From NCBI GenBank assembly GCA_028551475.1, contig CM052358.1:23400853-23464852 (forward strand): DNA of 64,000 bases, in the 5' to 3' direction. The stretch comes from Casuarina equisetifolia. Taxonomy: Eukaryota; Streptophyta; Magnoliopsida; Fagales; Casuarinaceae. Position numbers and translations under genes: made by a program. The notes under the pieces are model-generated. The model worked only from the letters and a program-made list of their open reading frames with translations. It was not told where the DNA came from and searched no databases. Positions 54,570-64,000 of this stretch are shown piece by piece; within the stretch, counting starts at the first letter, position 1; each line of letters opens with the position of its first letter.

Positions 54570-57500
54570 GACCGGAAATCGACGTCGGGCTCCTCGCTGC
54601 CAGATCTGCCGCCGCACCGGACATTGGGCCACCACCTGCCGGGCCCGCTACAACCAGTCCACTTCAATCTTGGGCCGCTCCCCCCAAGCCAACCAGCTGG
54701 CCCGCTCTGAAGTCACAGGCCCCTATTCAGAGACTGATTCAGCCCAGTCTCTCACCGAAGCCGAATATCCCATTGCAGCTTCGGCCCACTCGCTGACAGA
54801 TTGGTTCCCTGATTCAGGGGCCACCAATCATGTCACTGCTGAGCCCATGGGCTTGGACCCAATCCAGCCCTATCAAGGAGCAGACCGGGTCACCGTAGGA
54901 GATGGTATGGGCCTCCCCATAACCCATACAGGTAGCTTACCCAACCCATTTAATTTAAAAATAAACAATATTTTAGTTGTCCCTCAAATGTCTAAAAATC
55001 TATTATCCGTTTCACAATTTACACGGGACAATAATTGCGCCTTTATCTTTTATCCTAACTTTTGTGTTGTACAGCACCTACCTTCGGGGCGGACTTTGCT
55101 TAAAGGCTCTTTGGATCGAGGCCTCTATCGCCTTCAACCGAATAAATTGGAGCACAAAATATTTAATTTAAATATGTCTAAAAAATGGCATCACCGTCTA
55201 GGGCATGCTAACTACCCTACTGTACTCAAAGTGCTTCATATGAATAAAATAAAAGTTGAAGGAAAACTTAAGTCCATTTGTGCTGCTTGTCATATGAGTA
55301 AAAGTGCGCAACACTCACATCCTCCAACAAACTCCAAATCCAAGGTCCCACTTGACCTCATTCACTTCGATATTTGGGGACCTGCCCCAACATTATCCAA
55401 ATCAGGCAACAAATACTATATTGCCTTTATTGATGATTTTACCAAATTTACCTGGATATACGCATTCCAATCTCGCAATCAATTTATTCCAATTTTTGAA
55501 CAATTTCAAAAATTTGTCGAAAATCAATGCTCCTTTAAAATTAAAAATATTCAATGTGATGGAGCTTCGGAATTTACATCTTCCGCCTTCACCAAATTAC
55601 TTACCCAATTGGGCATTCATCAACGCATATCCAGCCCCTATGCCCATTTTCAAAATGGATCTGCTGAAAAGAAACATCGCCACATTGTGGAAACCGGGCT
55701 CTCCTTTCTTAATTATGCCCATGTTCCAAATATCTATTGGGATTATGCCTTTGAAACCGCGGTCCACATTATCAATCGACTTCCTAGTGCAGTCAATGGA
55801 AATAAATCTCCATGGGAACTCTTTTACGGTCACCCCCCTAGTATCTCCCATCTTCGAATTTTTGGGTGCCTTACCTTTCCCAACTTACGACCTTATGCCA
55901 AAAATAAATTGGAACCGCGCTCCCAACCTTGCGTATTCTTGGGATATCCCTCTGGCTATAAAGGCTACAAATGCCTCTGTCTCAAAACCAATAAGACATA
56001 CATAGTAGCTGATGCATCATTTGATGAAACGTTATTTCCATTTGCTCAAACATCTCATTCATCCCCTAACCCCACATCCTCCGTTGTTCCACTCTCATTC
56101 CCTCTTCCTTCTTCCTCAAGGACTATGGTTCCCCCACTGTCAGAACCACAAACTCAATCAGACACTCCTGAGGCATCTCTTCCAAACCCTCCAATTCCTC
56201 CACCTCCATCTAACGTCACCTCGACTCACCCCATGACTACACGTCTCAAAGGTGGAACTATTGCACGGAGGACATTAACAAGGCAACAAACGTATGCCTT
56301 AACCACTACCTCTCACCCATACAAGGAACCCACATGCTTTACTGAAGCAAATACTTCTCCTGAATGGCGCAAAGCCATGGCAGATGAATACACTGCCCTC
56401 ATGAAAAATCAAACATGAGAACTGGTTCCTCCATCTTCCAAAATACAACCAATCGGTTGCAAGTGGATTTATAAAATCAAACTTCGTTCTGATGGGTCCC
56501 TCGAACGTTATAAAGCTCGATTAGTAGCCAAGGGATTTCATCAACGACCCGGCATTGACTATAATGAAACCTTTAGTCCGGTCGCCAAACCGGTCACAAT
56601 TCGGACCCTAATCTCCATTGCCATTACCAATGGCTGGTCCATTCGCCAATTGGATGTCAAAAATGCATTTCTCCATGGCCACCTAACTGAGGAGGTATTT
56701 ATGCAACAACCTCAGGGCTTCATTGATCCCCATTTTCCTCGTCATGTTTGTCGACTTCGCCGATCTCTTTACGGCCTTAAACAAGCACCTAGAGCATGGA
56801 ATTATCGTCTCAGCCAATTTCTCCAACAAATTGGTTTTACAATCTCTAAAGCCGATACATCCTTATTTACTCTGCACACTGATAACTATAGTGTCTTTCT
56901 ATTAGTTTATGTGGATGATATCATACTTACTGGTAGTCCCCATGCTCCTCTTTCTCATATTCTCCAACAGTTACAAAAAGAATTTGACATTAAAGATCTT
57001 GGTGATCTCCATTATTTTCTTGGGATAGAAACCTTATCCACTCCTACTGGCCTTCTCCTACATCAAGCCAAATTTGCCCATGAAATCATTACTCATGCCA
57101 ACATGGGTGCTGCTCGTGGGGTATCTACCCCATGTACCACTGGCCAACCTCCATCGATTCACGATGGAGAACTTCTTCCAGATCCTACCCATTATCGTAG
57201 TGTTGTTGGAGCTCTTCAATACCTCACCCTCACTCGGCCTGACATCGCTTATGCCGTCAATACTGCATGCCAATACATGCATGCCCCTACCTCCACTCAC
57301 TGGAGCTTTGTCAAACGTATTTTAAGATTTCTTGCAGACTCTCCTCGCTATGGCATCAACATCACAAAGTCCACCTCTCATCAACTCCATGCCTACTCTG
57401 ACGCCGGTTGGGCTGGGGATAGTGACGATCGACGCTCCACCGGCGGTTTTTGCATCTTCCTTGGCTCCAACCTCATATCTTGGAGCTCCCGCAAACAGAA

Positions 57501-58050
57501 GACCGTAGCTCGCTCAAGTACTGAAGCTGAATTCAAATCCCTTGCAGACACCACTGCTGAGCTCATCTGGATTGAAGCTCTCCTTCAAGATCTCAAGCAT
57601 CCGCTGTCCATACCTCCTACACTCTGGTGCGACAATCTTTCAGCTCTATACCTTTCCACCAACCCTGTCTTCCATGCTCGCACAAAACATGTGGAAATTG
57701 ATTTCCACTTCATTCGGGAACGCATTCAACAAAAACATCTCCACATCCAGTTCATTTCCTCGGTCGATCAAACAGCAGACATCTTCACCAAAGGTCTCTC
57801 CTCCACACGATTTTTGCTTCTTCAGAACAAGCTTACAGTTCGTCCCGACCCTTCAACTTGCGGGGGGGTGTTAAGAGATCAAAAACATGCGGTCCACCTT
57901 GCCACATCAGATCCACGTGGTACCACATCACCGATCATAAACCACGTGGCACTGCAATGCCACATCAGCCTTGCGCATCGCAAACTCAACGCGCAGCCTT
58001 CGTCCCCGAAGAAGTCTCCACCTACCACTTCACCTACCACACGCACCTAG
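54570..58050 (+). pseudogene. Copia pol: protease, integrase, RT, RNase H; single stop at 56,416
   Basis: One continuous frame from the zinc knuckle to 58,050, interrupted only by TGA at 56,416-56,418, where Trp is expected in KNQTW. Protease motif DSGATNHVT lies near 54,815. The integrase has its HHCC finger (HHRLGH...CAACH) and DDE core (HFDIWGP, IQCDGASEF, GSAEKKHRH). RT has DVKNAFLHGHL, YGLKQAPRAW and YVDDIILTG (near 56,910). RNase H has [24 protein letters not shown] and [10 protein letters not shown]. The frame runs about 180 nt into the 3' LTR. Confidence 0.92.
57859..57868 (+). promoter_or_regulatory. Polypurine tract
   Basis: TGCGGGGGGG directly precedes the 3' LTR, the expected plus-strand priming site for the element. 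Confidence 0.7.
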
Positions 58051-58427
58051 CCGGAAACACGTCGTCGGAAATACTTCCATAATCGGCCAGCTTCCAGATC
58101 GTTCGATAATCAACACCATCAAGGAAAGAATCGGCATCCCCAATCAAGGTAATTTGTATCAATCTCAAACCAGTCCAAAACCTCGCCGATCTCACCTCTG
58201 TTTCATAGACAATTTGATCTTGTAGTTAATCTTGATTTATTCAGTGATTTATTTTTCCTTTCTTGTACACATTGTATAGGTCTATAAATTAGACTTGAAT
58301 TTTTGTAAATGGATATCGAATTACACAAATCCCTTTTGTTCACCGTTCTAGGGTTCTTCGTGTTCTTGAGAAAGTTCTTCGTGTTCTTGAGAAATATTCA
58401 ATTTCTCAAGAACAATCTGTTTCAACT
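57869..58427 (+). repeat. 3' LTR (559 bp)
   Basis: Same length as the 5' LTR with about seven base differences. It ends TTCAACT and is followed by the CTTCC target duplication. Confidence 0.9.
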
Positions 58428-58432
58428 CTTCC
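58428..58432 (+). repeat. Target-site duplication (CTTCC), right
   Basis: Matches the left copy at 53,136-53,140. Confidence 0.75.
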
Positions 58433-59690
58433 ATATTGTCAATATTTTAATCTAATATATTCTTGTATTTTTTTTATTCAACAAACCTTTCTAAGAAAAG
58501 AAGTTAAGTATTTTCTAACAGTTTGAAAATATTTTATCAAGTTTTGTGTCTCCTCGCAAGGTCTACCAACAGCTACTAGGAGTAGACGAAGACTTTCCAC
58601 AATGAACAAGGCGTAGACGAAGTAACAAGCTTGAAAGCTATTTAGTCTCTTTCAACAATGAAAACTGTTTAAAAGCACTTGCATCAAGAAAAATCTTCCC
58701 AATACTAAATTCCTACGAAGATACAATGTGTTGCTCATGTTACTCCTTTAGGTCATTTGTGCATAAATTGGTGGAAAGTTAAAACATCTAAAAAGTAAAA
58801 TATTTATCATTGGGGCATGCTTAAGCTTATTTGATAGAATTCTTAATGTTCAAAGTAATGGTCGTTTGAAATTGTCAATATCTTGATTTCATATTTTCTT
58901 TTTTTTTTAATTCACTTTCTTTCAATGACCAAATTTATAGAAAAAATAAATTATGTCATTTTTAACATGGTATATAGTTAAGTTTAAGTACGACATCTCA
59001 TCACTCAATGGATTAAGTTTATGTAACTTCACTTGATCATTCCATCACTTCTACGATGAATCCTTATGATTTCTTCTCACTTAAGGCAAGGAAGTGGGTT
59101 AAAAACAATACTTATTACATATTGTCAATAGTTTAGCTTAAAGTACTATTTATATATTTATGTATTTCTTTTGTTTAATGAACTTTTCTAAGAGAAGTTA
59201 AACGTTTCCTTAACTAAGAAAAGCCACAAACTCATATTCAAAACAATTTGTGTTGAAAACCCTCTAAAGTGACATACTATTCCATCCCATCAAACATGGC
59301 AACCCTTGAAACTAAGTGTTTGGTATGACTTTTTGAATCCATTTCAATTTATTTAGAAGATTACATAATTTATCTTATCACACATTAAAAATACAAGAGG
59401 TTCACTCATATTAAAAGAACAAATGGGTTATACACATACACAAAAACAATATTGTCATTGATGGGATAGATTTGCATCATTCAACTTCAAAAAGTCACAA
59501 AATCATATGTAAATTGATTTACATTGGAAATCCTTTATCAAATTTGACAACCCATTTCACTCATCTCCAACAAAGTACCCCTTTAAGTTTCTTAAGAACT
59601 GTGTTTTGTATGACTTTCTGCAACCACTTTGTTGTAATCAATTTTAATTTAATTTATCCATTGCAAATAAACTCTTAATTAGGAGATTCA
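58433..59690. repeat. Degenerate AT-rich tandem repeats (R1 tail, R2, and a 250-bp pair)
   Basis: 58,433-58,830 continues the repeat that the Copia element split. 58,833-59,220 is a second copy: it has GCTTATTTGATAGAATTCTT, then AACATGGTATATAGTTAAG, then AAGGCAAGGAAGTGGGTTAA, then ATATTGTCAATAG. These match 30,480-30,740 and 58,433 onward in the same order, with no Copia between. A further related pair occupies about 59,225-59,350 and 59,500-59,650 (shared TGTATGACTTTxTG and CAATTTxAATTTA). No gene is seen. Confidence 0.6.
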
Positions 59691-59699
59691 ATAGATGAT

Positions 59700-60392
59700 G
59701 CATTCAACTAGCATGTTAAGAAAAGCTAGAAACAACAATGAATCTCTACACCATGTATCATATTAAGAAAATTTAATTTGTATTTACTTCAAATTCTTGC
59801 GCATATTCTATTTGCTTTCTTTTAGAGGGCCTTTGCCATTGTTTCATTCAAATACTAAACATGTTTGACTTCCTAGGTAGGTTCGTAGGCAACACATTAT
59901 TGAACAATTTAGTTTATGATATATCCCATGCATGCAATTACAGGATACTCTATAGGTATTCATGTTTTTCCTTTTTCATTAGCTTAATGACTTTTGTTTG
60001 TTATTTGTGCCCTTATCTATCTCTCTGAGATAAATAAATCTATCATTAAGTATCACTTTATAAATTAGAAGAATACAATTTTCTTGTGAGCAAATAATCT
60101 TTAAATGGCAAATTAAAAATGTTAGGATATCAAGTAGGAAGGTGAGGAGCATCTAGGCTAGGTGGGAATGTGTGGAGCCTAGAGTTTCTTGGAAGGTGGC
60201 CATCCTAGACTAGGCTAAGGGATTAAGAAATAATCTTTAAATAGCTTATTGAAAGATGTTAGGATATCAAATGGGAAGGTGAGGAGCATCTAGGCTAGGT
60301 GGGAATGTGAGGAGCCTAGAGTTTATCGAAAGGGTGGCTATCCTAGACCAAGTCGAGGGATTAAGAAATCCATGGCATGTGTAGGTACTTTT
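59700..60392 (+). pseudogene. Relic of EMSY-like gene: intron 6 end plus duplicated exon 7
   Basis: Aligns by eye with the end of intron 6 and exon 7 of the EMSY-like gene. Shared intron landmarks are AGCAT.TTAAGAAAAGCTAG (59,709) and TTTTAGAGGGCC. Then exon-7-derived sequence occurs twice in tandem (about 60,093-60,228 and 60,229-60,375). Each has GATATCAAGT/A-GGGA, GGAGCCTAGAGTT, GGTGGC-ATCCTAGAC and GGGATTAAGAAA, matching [15 protein letters not shown] and [12 protein letters not shown] codons with many stops. Each unit carries an inserted AGCATCTAGGCTAGGTGGGA. Clearly non-functional and much older than the 21.9-kb repeat. Confidence 0.75.
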
Positions 60393-61170
60393 TTTTTAAA
60401 AATTATTAATAGGGGCAATGCCTTAACATACTTTATTAATAAAGGCTAGGCTAATAAACAATACCTTGTTAGGATAAAAGGCTAAGGTATAAGCCTAACC
60501 CAAACCTAACACCACATATCCTTAATAAAAGGAACAAAGAAAAGTCCTCAAGATATGATGAAAGACATTCGGCTCCACATTTTAGCTCTTCATCTAAAAG
60601 CAGATGTTAGAGAACAATCCAAATTGGGATCAAGTGTACCAATTATGAAATCTATTGATGACTTATCATGATTATGATTTGATATCAAGGATTGGACTCT
60701 AACCTTTTAGGTTAGACTACCTCATTGTGGGGCTCCAATCTACTATCAACATGCAAATTATGATTCTTAATGTTGCTAGTTATTATTTTTCTTTTCACTT
60801 TGGGTAGAAGGTGATCTGAGATACTATAAATCTCCTCCATGAGATCATCCCTAATTTGTTTATCATTCTCAACCTAATTCACATTTCGTCTTTTCCTAGA
60901 GTTGGAAAACTCTCTCAATCACACCAACCCCCATTGATTTATAATTATGTTATTCTTAACTCTCTCAATTACACCAACTCTCATTGATTTGTAATTAGGT
61001 TAACTTCAATTAATTTTCAAGTTTAAATGTTTCGGGCCTCCTTATAAATTGGAAATCTTATTGTACATTTGTATTATAGAATTTTATGAAACATTTTTAT
61101 ACAGATTTTTCTTCATGTTATGGGATTATTGTTATGGAAATTGTCTTTCTAACTTGGTATCAAAGCTAGT
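60393..61170 (+). mobile_element. Probable LTR-retrotransposon relic ending at a primer site
   Basis: This stretch interrupts the old third copy: EMSY-like sequence stops before it and hydrolase-distal sequence resumes at about 61,388. It ends with CTTTCTAACT followed by TGGTATCAAAGC (61,155-61,166), a tRNA-Met-type primer site, so the sequence to its left should be an LTR. Inside is an imperfect direct repeat near 60,910-61,010 (AACTCTCTCAAT.ACACCAAC twice) and the palindrome CTTTATTAATAAAG near 60,440. No gag or pol follows that I can recognise. Confidence 0.45.
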
Positions 61171-61387
61171 TGGCAAAAGCTCTTTCAGTTTTCGATCCTC
61201 TTTACAATGGCAATCTTTATTCTTATTTCCATGATCCCTGCTGCACACACACCTCTAGTATTTCTATTGGCAGTTTTTTTGTTCTCTCCCTTCCCTCACG
61301 TTGTTGACCCCTACCATAGCCCTGCCCATGAGAACCTTTGCACTCAAAAGAGAAGACTTGCACGACTTACCACCAACTTCTTGTTCA

Positions 61388-62220
61388 GGTGGAATGCATG
61401 AAATTTCCTACCTAGTCCCTTTTTCAATTTTCATGGGGAGGAAAAGCATATAATGTGAGATAAAATATCACAATACAAACCAATTTTAATAAAAATATTT
61501 ATCTTTTTAATACAGTATTAGAACTTATATTTTGGCAAATAATTTAAGTGCAATTATAATTTTACTCATGAAACTAGTTTAACTATCTATCATTATATCA
61601 CTCAAGATACTCATAATTTTATCTTATCCAGTTGCATAGAAGGATGCTAAAATTTATAACAACACTTGCAACCTATTGTTAAATTGGATGTTTCTTTACA
61701 TGTTGATTTTAAGGGGAAAAAATGCCATTGATTTTGAGTAAAACTATATTGACACACTTTAAAAAGTCATATATTTGCGTGTTTGTAACCTCTTGTAATT
61801 TGATATACAAAACCGATTTGCACTATCATTATATACAACAAATAGATCGAAAATCAACCCCCGAGAGCTACCAACTATAACCTCCACTGACCAATGGCTT
61901 TAGGCACTCGGCTCTAAAGCTTTGATATTCCTGTCAGTGAACTTACCCAGAAGTGGACACGAGGCACACAGAGTCAACAAAATCAGCGGAAAACGGCTCA
62001 TATTCATGTGCAATAAATCAACGAGGAAGACTCTGGAGTGGGATTCGCAAACTTAGCACTAAAGGTCAAGTTTCAACCTAGTAACATAACGTCAATTACT
62101 TATTCTCATGGAAAGTCAATTATAATGTTTCTAATTGATGTAACATCTTTCACCATACTCAAATTCAACATGTAATTATTATATCATTTAGAGAATATAA
62201 TCCGAATTGGATAACTTCTC
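61388..62220. repeat. Old third copy of the spacer at 29,690-30,430
   Basis: Begins with GAATGCATGAAATTTCCTACCTA, matching 29,690, and follows that spacer in the same order and orientation with heavy divergence. It includes the relic exon and the CAATT.TTATATCA.TTAGAGAATA segment near 62,170. Confidence 0.7.
61947..62058 (-). pseudogene. Relic internal exon, third copy, both splice sites kept
   Basis: Minus strand: acceptor CCTTTAG, an open stretch that is frameshifted in its first half, then EYEPFSADFVDSVCLVST, and donor GG|GTAAGT. It pairs with the relic at 30,136-30,246. Protein unrecognised. Confidence 0.4.
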
Positions 62221-62229
62221 TAATTTATA

Positions 62230-63080
62230 AGATAATAAAGATTGACCAAGCTTATTTGACAAAATCTTGGGTGTTAAGTTGGTGTCCTATATTATCAATA
62301 TCTTGAATTGATATCATCTTTATATGTGGAAATATTCCTTTTTACAACTGATTTTAAGGAAAAAAGTTATGTTATTTCTAATGTGATATTAAAGCTGAAT
62401 TTAAGTATGATATCTCATTACTTGTAGATTGAATTGCTATAATTCTTATCCCATATTTTGATATGCTATTTATATATTAAGGTATCCCATTTTTTTAATG
62501 AGCATTTTTAAGGCAAGAAGTTAAGCATTAACACTTCAAAGTGAGGTAGTGCAACCACATATTTAGAAACTTTCATCAAGTTTTGTTTATGGTAATAAGG
62601 TTTACCAACAACTACATTTGAAGTTTCTCACCCAATTGCTTTGGCTTCTGGGACAAGACAGAAGTTTTCCTTAGTTTTATTCTTTCCAAAGCTCTCAACA
62701 TGTTGTAAGATTGACTTTTACATACTCGTGTCCGTTAAACCTCTTTTAATGATTTTTTTTTTTGGGGGGGGTTCTTTCCAGAGACTTCTATAAGCTATTC
62801 ACCATTTGTTCAAAGACTTTTCCATAGTGAACCAGGAGTAGACGGAGTTACAAGTTCCAAACCAACAGTGAAAAATGTTAAAAATCCTTTGGAAATGACG
62901 TCAATAAGCACTTGCATGAAGAAAAATCTTCCCAATACTAAATTTCTAGGAAGACACAATGTGTTGACGTGTTTACAAGTCTAGAAAGGAAATAGTTGAA
63001 AGGAAAACTTCACCTAGCTCATTAGTGTACAAAATAGTGGAAAGTTCAAACGTCTAGAAAGGAAATTTTTATCATTAAAG
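62230..63080. repeat. Third copy of the AT-rich repeat (R3)
   Basis: Shares, in order, GCTTATTTGACA..ATCTT, TATTATCAATATCTTGA, GTTATTTCTAATGTGATATTAAAG, then GTTTACCAACAAC and GTAGACGGAGTTACAAG. It ends with GCACTTGCATGAAGAAAAAT and GTGGAAAGTTCAAACGTCTA, matching 58,433-58,830 and 58,833-59,120. No gene. Confidence 0.65.
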
Positions 63081-63635
63081 CATGACCAAAACTTGATTAT
63101 TAGAAACTTTATTTTATTTTTCACACCCCTCAATTAAATCTATTAGAATCAGTCATGTTATCTAGAAGCTAATCCATAAAAAGCTGAAATGATCTATCTT
63201 AAACAAGCATATAAACCAACCTCATTGCATAATTGTTTAAATTTATAGGTAAACTAATTTCTAATTGATTTAGGGTGTTTGATTACCAATTCAAGATCTT
63301 TAGTATGAATAGAATTTCATGTTGGAAAGTTATATGTGCTTCAAATCTTTCTTCACGAAAGTATCCGCCGGATTCTTTCAGATACTTGGAAACCTCTAAA
63401 GTCGAATGGCTGAAGTCAGTTCCTCTAGTAAAGCATACGTCATTTTTCTCATCTCTGTCTGAAAGCTATTAGTTCGCTTGAATATATATACCCGTCATTT
63501 GGGGCAAAGTTGCAGGGTGCAACCAAGGTGGTCTTCATATTTCTCTTGTCCATTTCAAGACTGCTCTTGGTTCTTTTCTCCCCGAAAAAGGTAATTCTGA
63601 ACCACTTTTCTCTGTATAAGTTATCAGACAAGAAC
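63081..63635. other. Promoter and leader region of the LRR receptor kinase
   Basis: AT-rich sequence without a gene. The short plus frame at 63,275-63,472 has no recognisable domain. The TATA box lies at 63,483. Confidence 0.5.
63483..63490 (+). promoter_or_regulatory. TATA box of the LRR receptor kinase
   Basis: GAATATATATACCCG, about 150 bp before the ATG at 63,636. This predicts a leader of roughly 115-120 nt. Confidence 0.6.
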
Positions 63636-64000
63636 ATGCTAGTTTTGACGCTTGATGACCTCTTCTTCACCTTCACATTATTTCTCTTCTGCATTTTCTC
63701 AGTGAATCATGCATGCAACCAAATAGATCGAAACTCTCTCTTGTCCTTAGCATGTAATACATCTTCTCCTTCCTTAAATTGGTCTTCCATTGATTGTTGC
63801 CACTGGGAAGGTATTTCTTGTGATCATAAAGGCCATGTCACCTCCATTTGGTTGCCTTCTAAAGGCCTTAAAGGCAGCATATCTCCCTCTCTGACAAACC
63901 TCACATATCTCTCTCACCTCAACCTCTCACACAACTTACTTTCAGGGCCTCTTCCCACCGGATTCTTTTCCTCCTTGAATCAACTCAAGATCCTTGATTT
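63636..64000 (+). CDS. LRR receptor-like kinase, PSY1R/PSKR-like, N-terminal part
   Basis: Open to the window edge (121 codons). It begins with a hydrophobic signal peptide (FFTFTLFLFCIFSVNHA), then the LRR N-cap CNQIDRNSLLSL with the paired-Cys motif WSSIDCCHWEGISCD. The first LRRs follow: SISPSLTNLTYLSHLNLSHN and LLSGPLPTGFFSSLNQLKIL. The cap and the early repeats are close to the tyrosine-sulfated glycopeptide receptor (PSY1R) and phytosulfokine receptor group, plasma-membrane kinases of the LRR-X class. I chose the ATG at 63,636 because it gives the signal peptide in frame and follows a TATA box at suitable distance. The LRR body, membrane span and kinase are outside the window, so it could also be a receptor-like protein lacking a kinase. 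Confidence 0.85.
   Translation, partial: MLVLTLDDLFFTFTLFLFCIFSVNHACNQIDRNSLLSLACNTSSPSLNWSSIDCCHWEGISCDHKGHVTSIWLPSKGLKGSISPSLTNLTYLSHLNLSHNLLSGPLPTGFFSSLNQLKILD

Larger units (their letters stand above)
53141..58427 (+). mobile_element. Complete Ty1/Copia LTR retrotransposon, 5.3 kb, Ale/Retrofit-like
   Basis: A complete element with two 559-bp LTRs, a primer site, gag, pol in the Copia order (protease, integrase, RT, RNase H), a polypurine tract and a 5-bp target duplication. I counted about seven differences between the two LTRs (about 1.3%), so it inserted recently. Only three coding lesions separate it from an open gag-pol. The gag N-terminus (LEGPNYIVWKARI...IIDGSLPSP) resembles the Ale/Retrofit lineage, a tentative call. 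The insertion site sits inside an old AT-rich repeat, and a related repeat at 59,090-59,150 shows the site without the element. Confidence 0.93.

Noticed and set aside
61207..61401. 64-aa frame after the primer site at 61,155, considered as gag
   Set aside because: A hydrophobic start and no gag motif. The end of it overlaps the resumed third-copy spacer.

Overview
The window is nuclear DNA of a flowering plant, almost certainly a eudicot. It has AT-rich intergenic DNA, multi-exon genes with GT-AG introns, plant receptor kinases, an organelle-targeted enzyme set, an EMSY-like chromatin protein, and Copia and Gypsy relics. I cannot name the species. There are no bacterial features, CRISPR arrays, rRNA or convincing tRNA genes.

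Layout. (1) 0-8.3 kb: a G-type lectin receptor kinase on the minus strand, cut by the left edge and carrying one in-frame stop. Next come an old minus-strand Copia relic, a NAC transcription-factor pseudogene fragment, and a small secreted-peptide gene with its own TATA box. (2) 10.3-17.2 kb, minus strand: LIP2 octanoyltransferase with a 5' UTR intron, then an eight-exon SelO protein adenylyltransferase (641 aa, Cys form). (3) 17.2-20.7 kb: spacer with a Ty3/Gypsy gag relic. (4) 20.7-28.3 kb: a ten-exon EMSY-like gene (462 aa), convergent with a two-exon alpha/beta hydrolase (223 aa). (5) 28.3-35.4 kb: spacer with a relic exon, then a Copia element. (6) 35,402-35,901: exactly 500 N. (7) 35.9-58.4 kb: a near-identical second copy of SelO (5' part), Gypsy relic, EMSY-like gene, hydrolase, relic exon and Copia. 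(8) 58.4-63.1 kb: a much older, decayed third copy of parts of the same block. (9) 63.6-64.0 kb: start of an LRR receptor kinase resembling PSY1R, cut by the right edge.

The 21.9-kb repeat has both of its inner ends exactly at the N gap, and the copies differ mainly by one-base indels and microsatellite length. The simplest reading is two unmerged overlapping contigs or haplotypes, not a true tandem duplication. One-base deletions break SelO and the EMSY-like gene in the second copy, while the first copy reads cleanly from end to end. The first-copy models should be taken as the gene annotation. The third copy is real old duplication.

The genes do not form one pathway. LIP2 starts lipoate attachment in mitochondria, SelO AMPylates proteins in an organelle, the EMSY-like protein is a nuclear chromatin factor, and the receptor kinases act at the plasma membrane. 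I found no new molecular system. The best leads are the ancient block duplication, the small peptide gene, the nonsense codon in the lectin kinase and the unrecognised relic exon.
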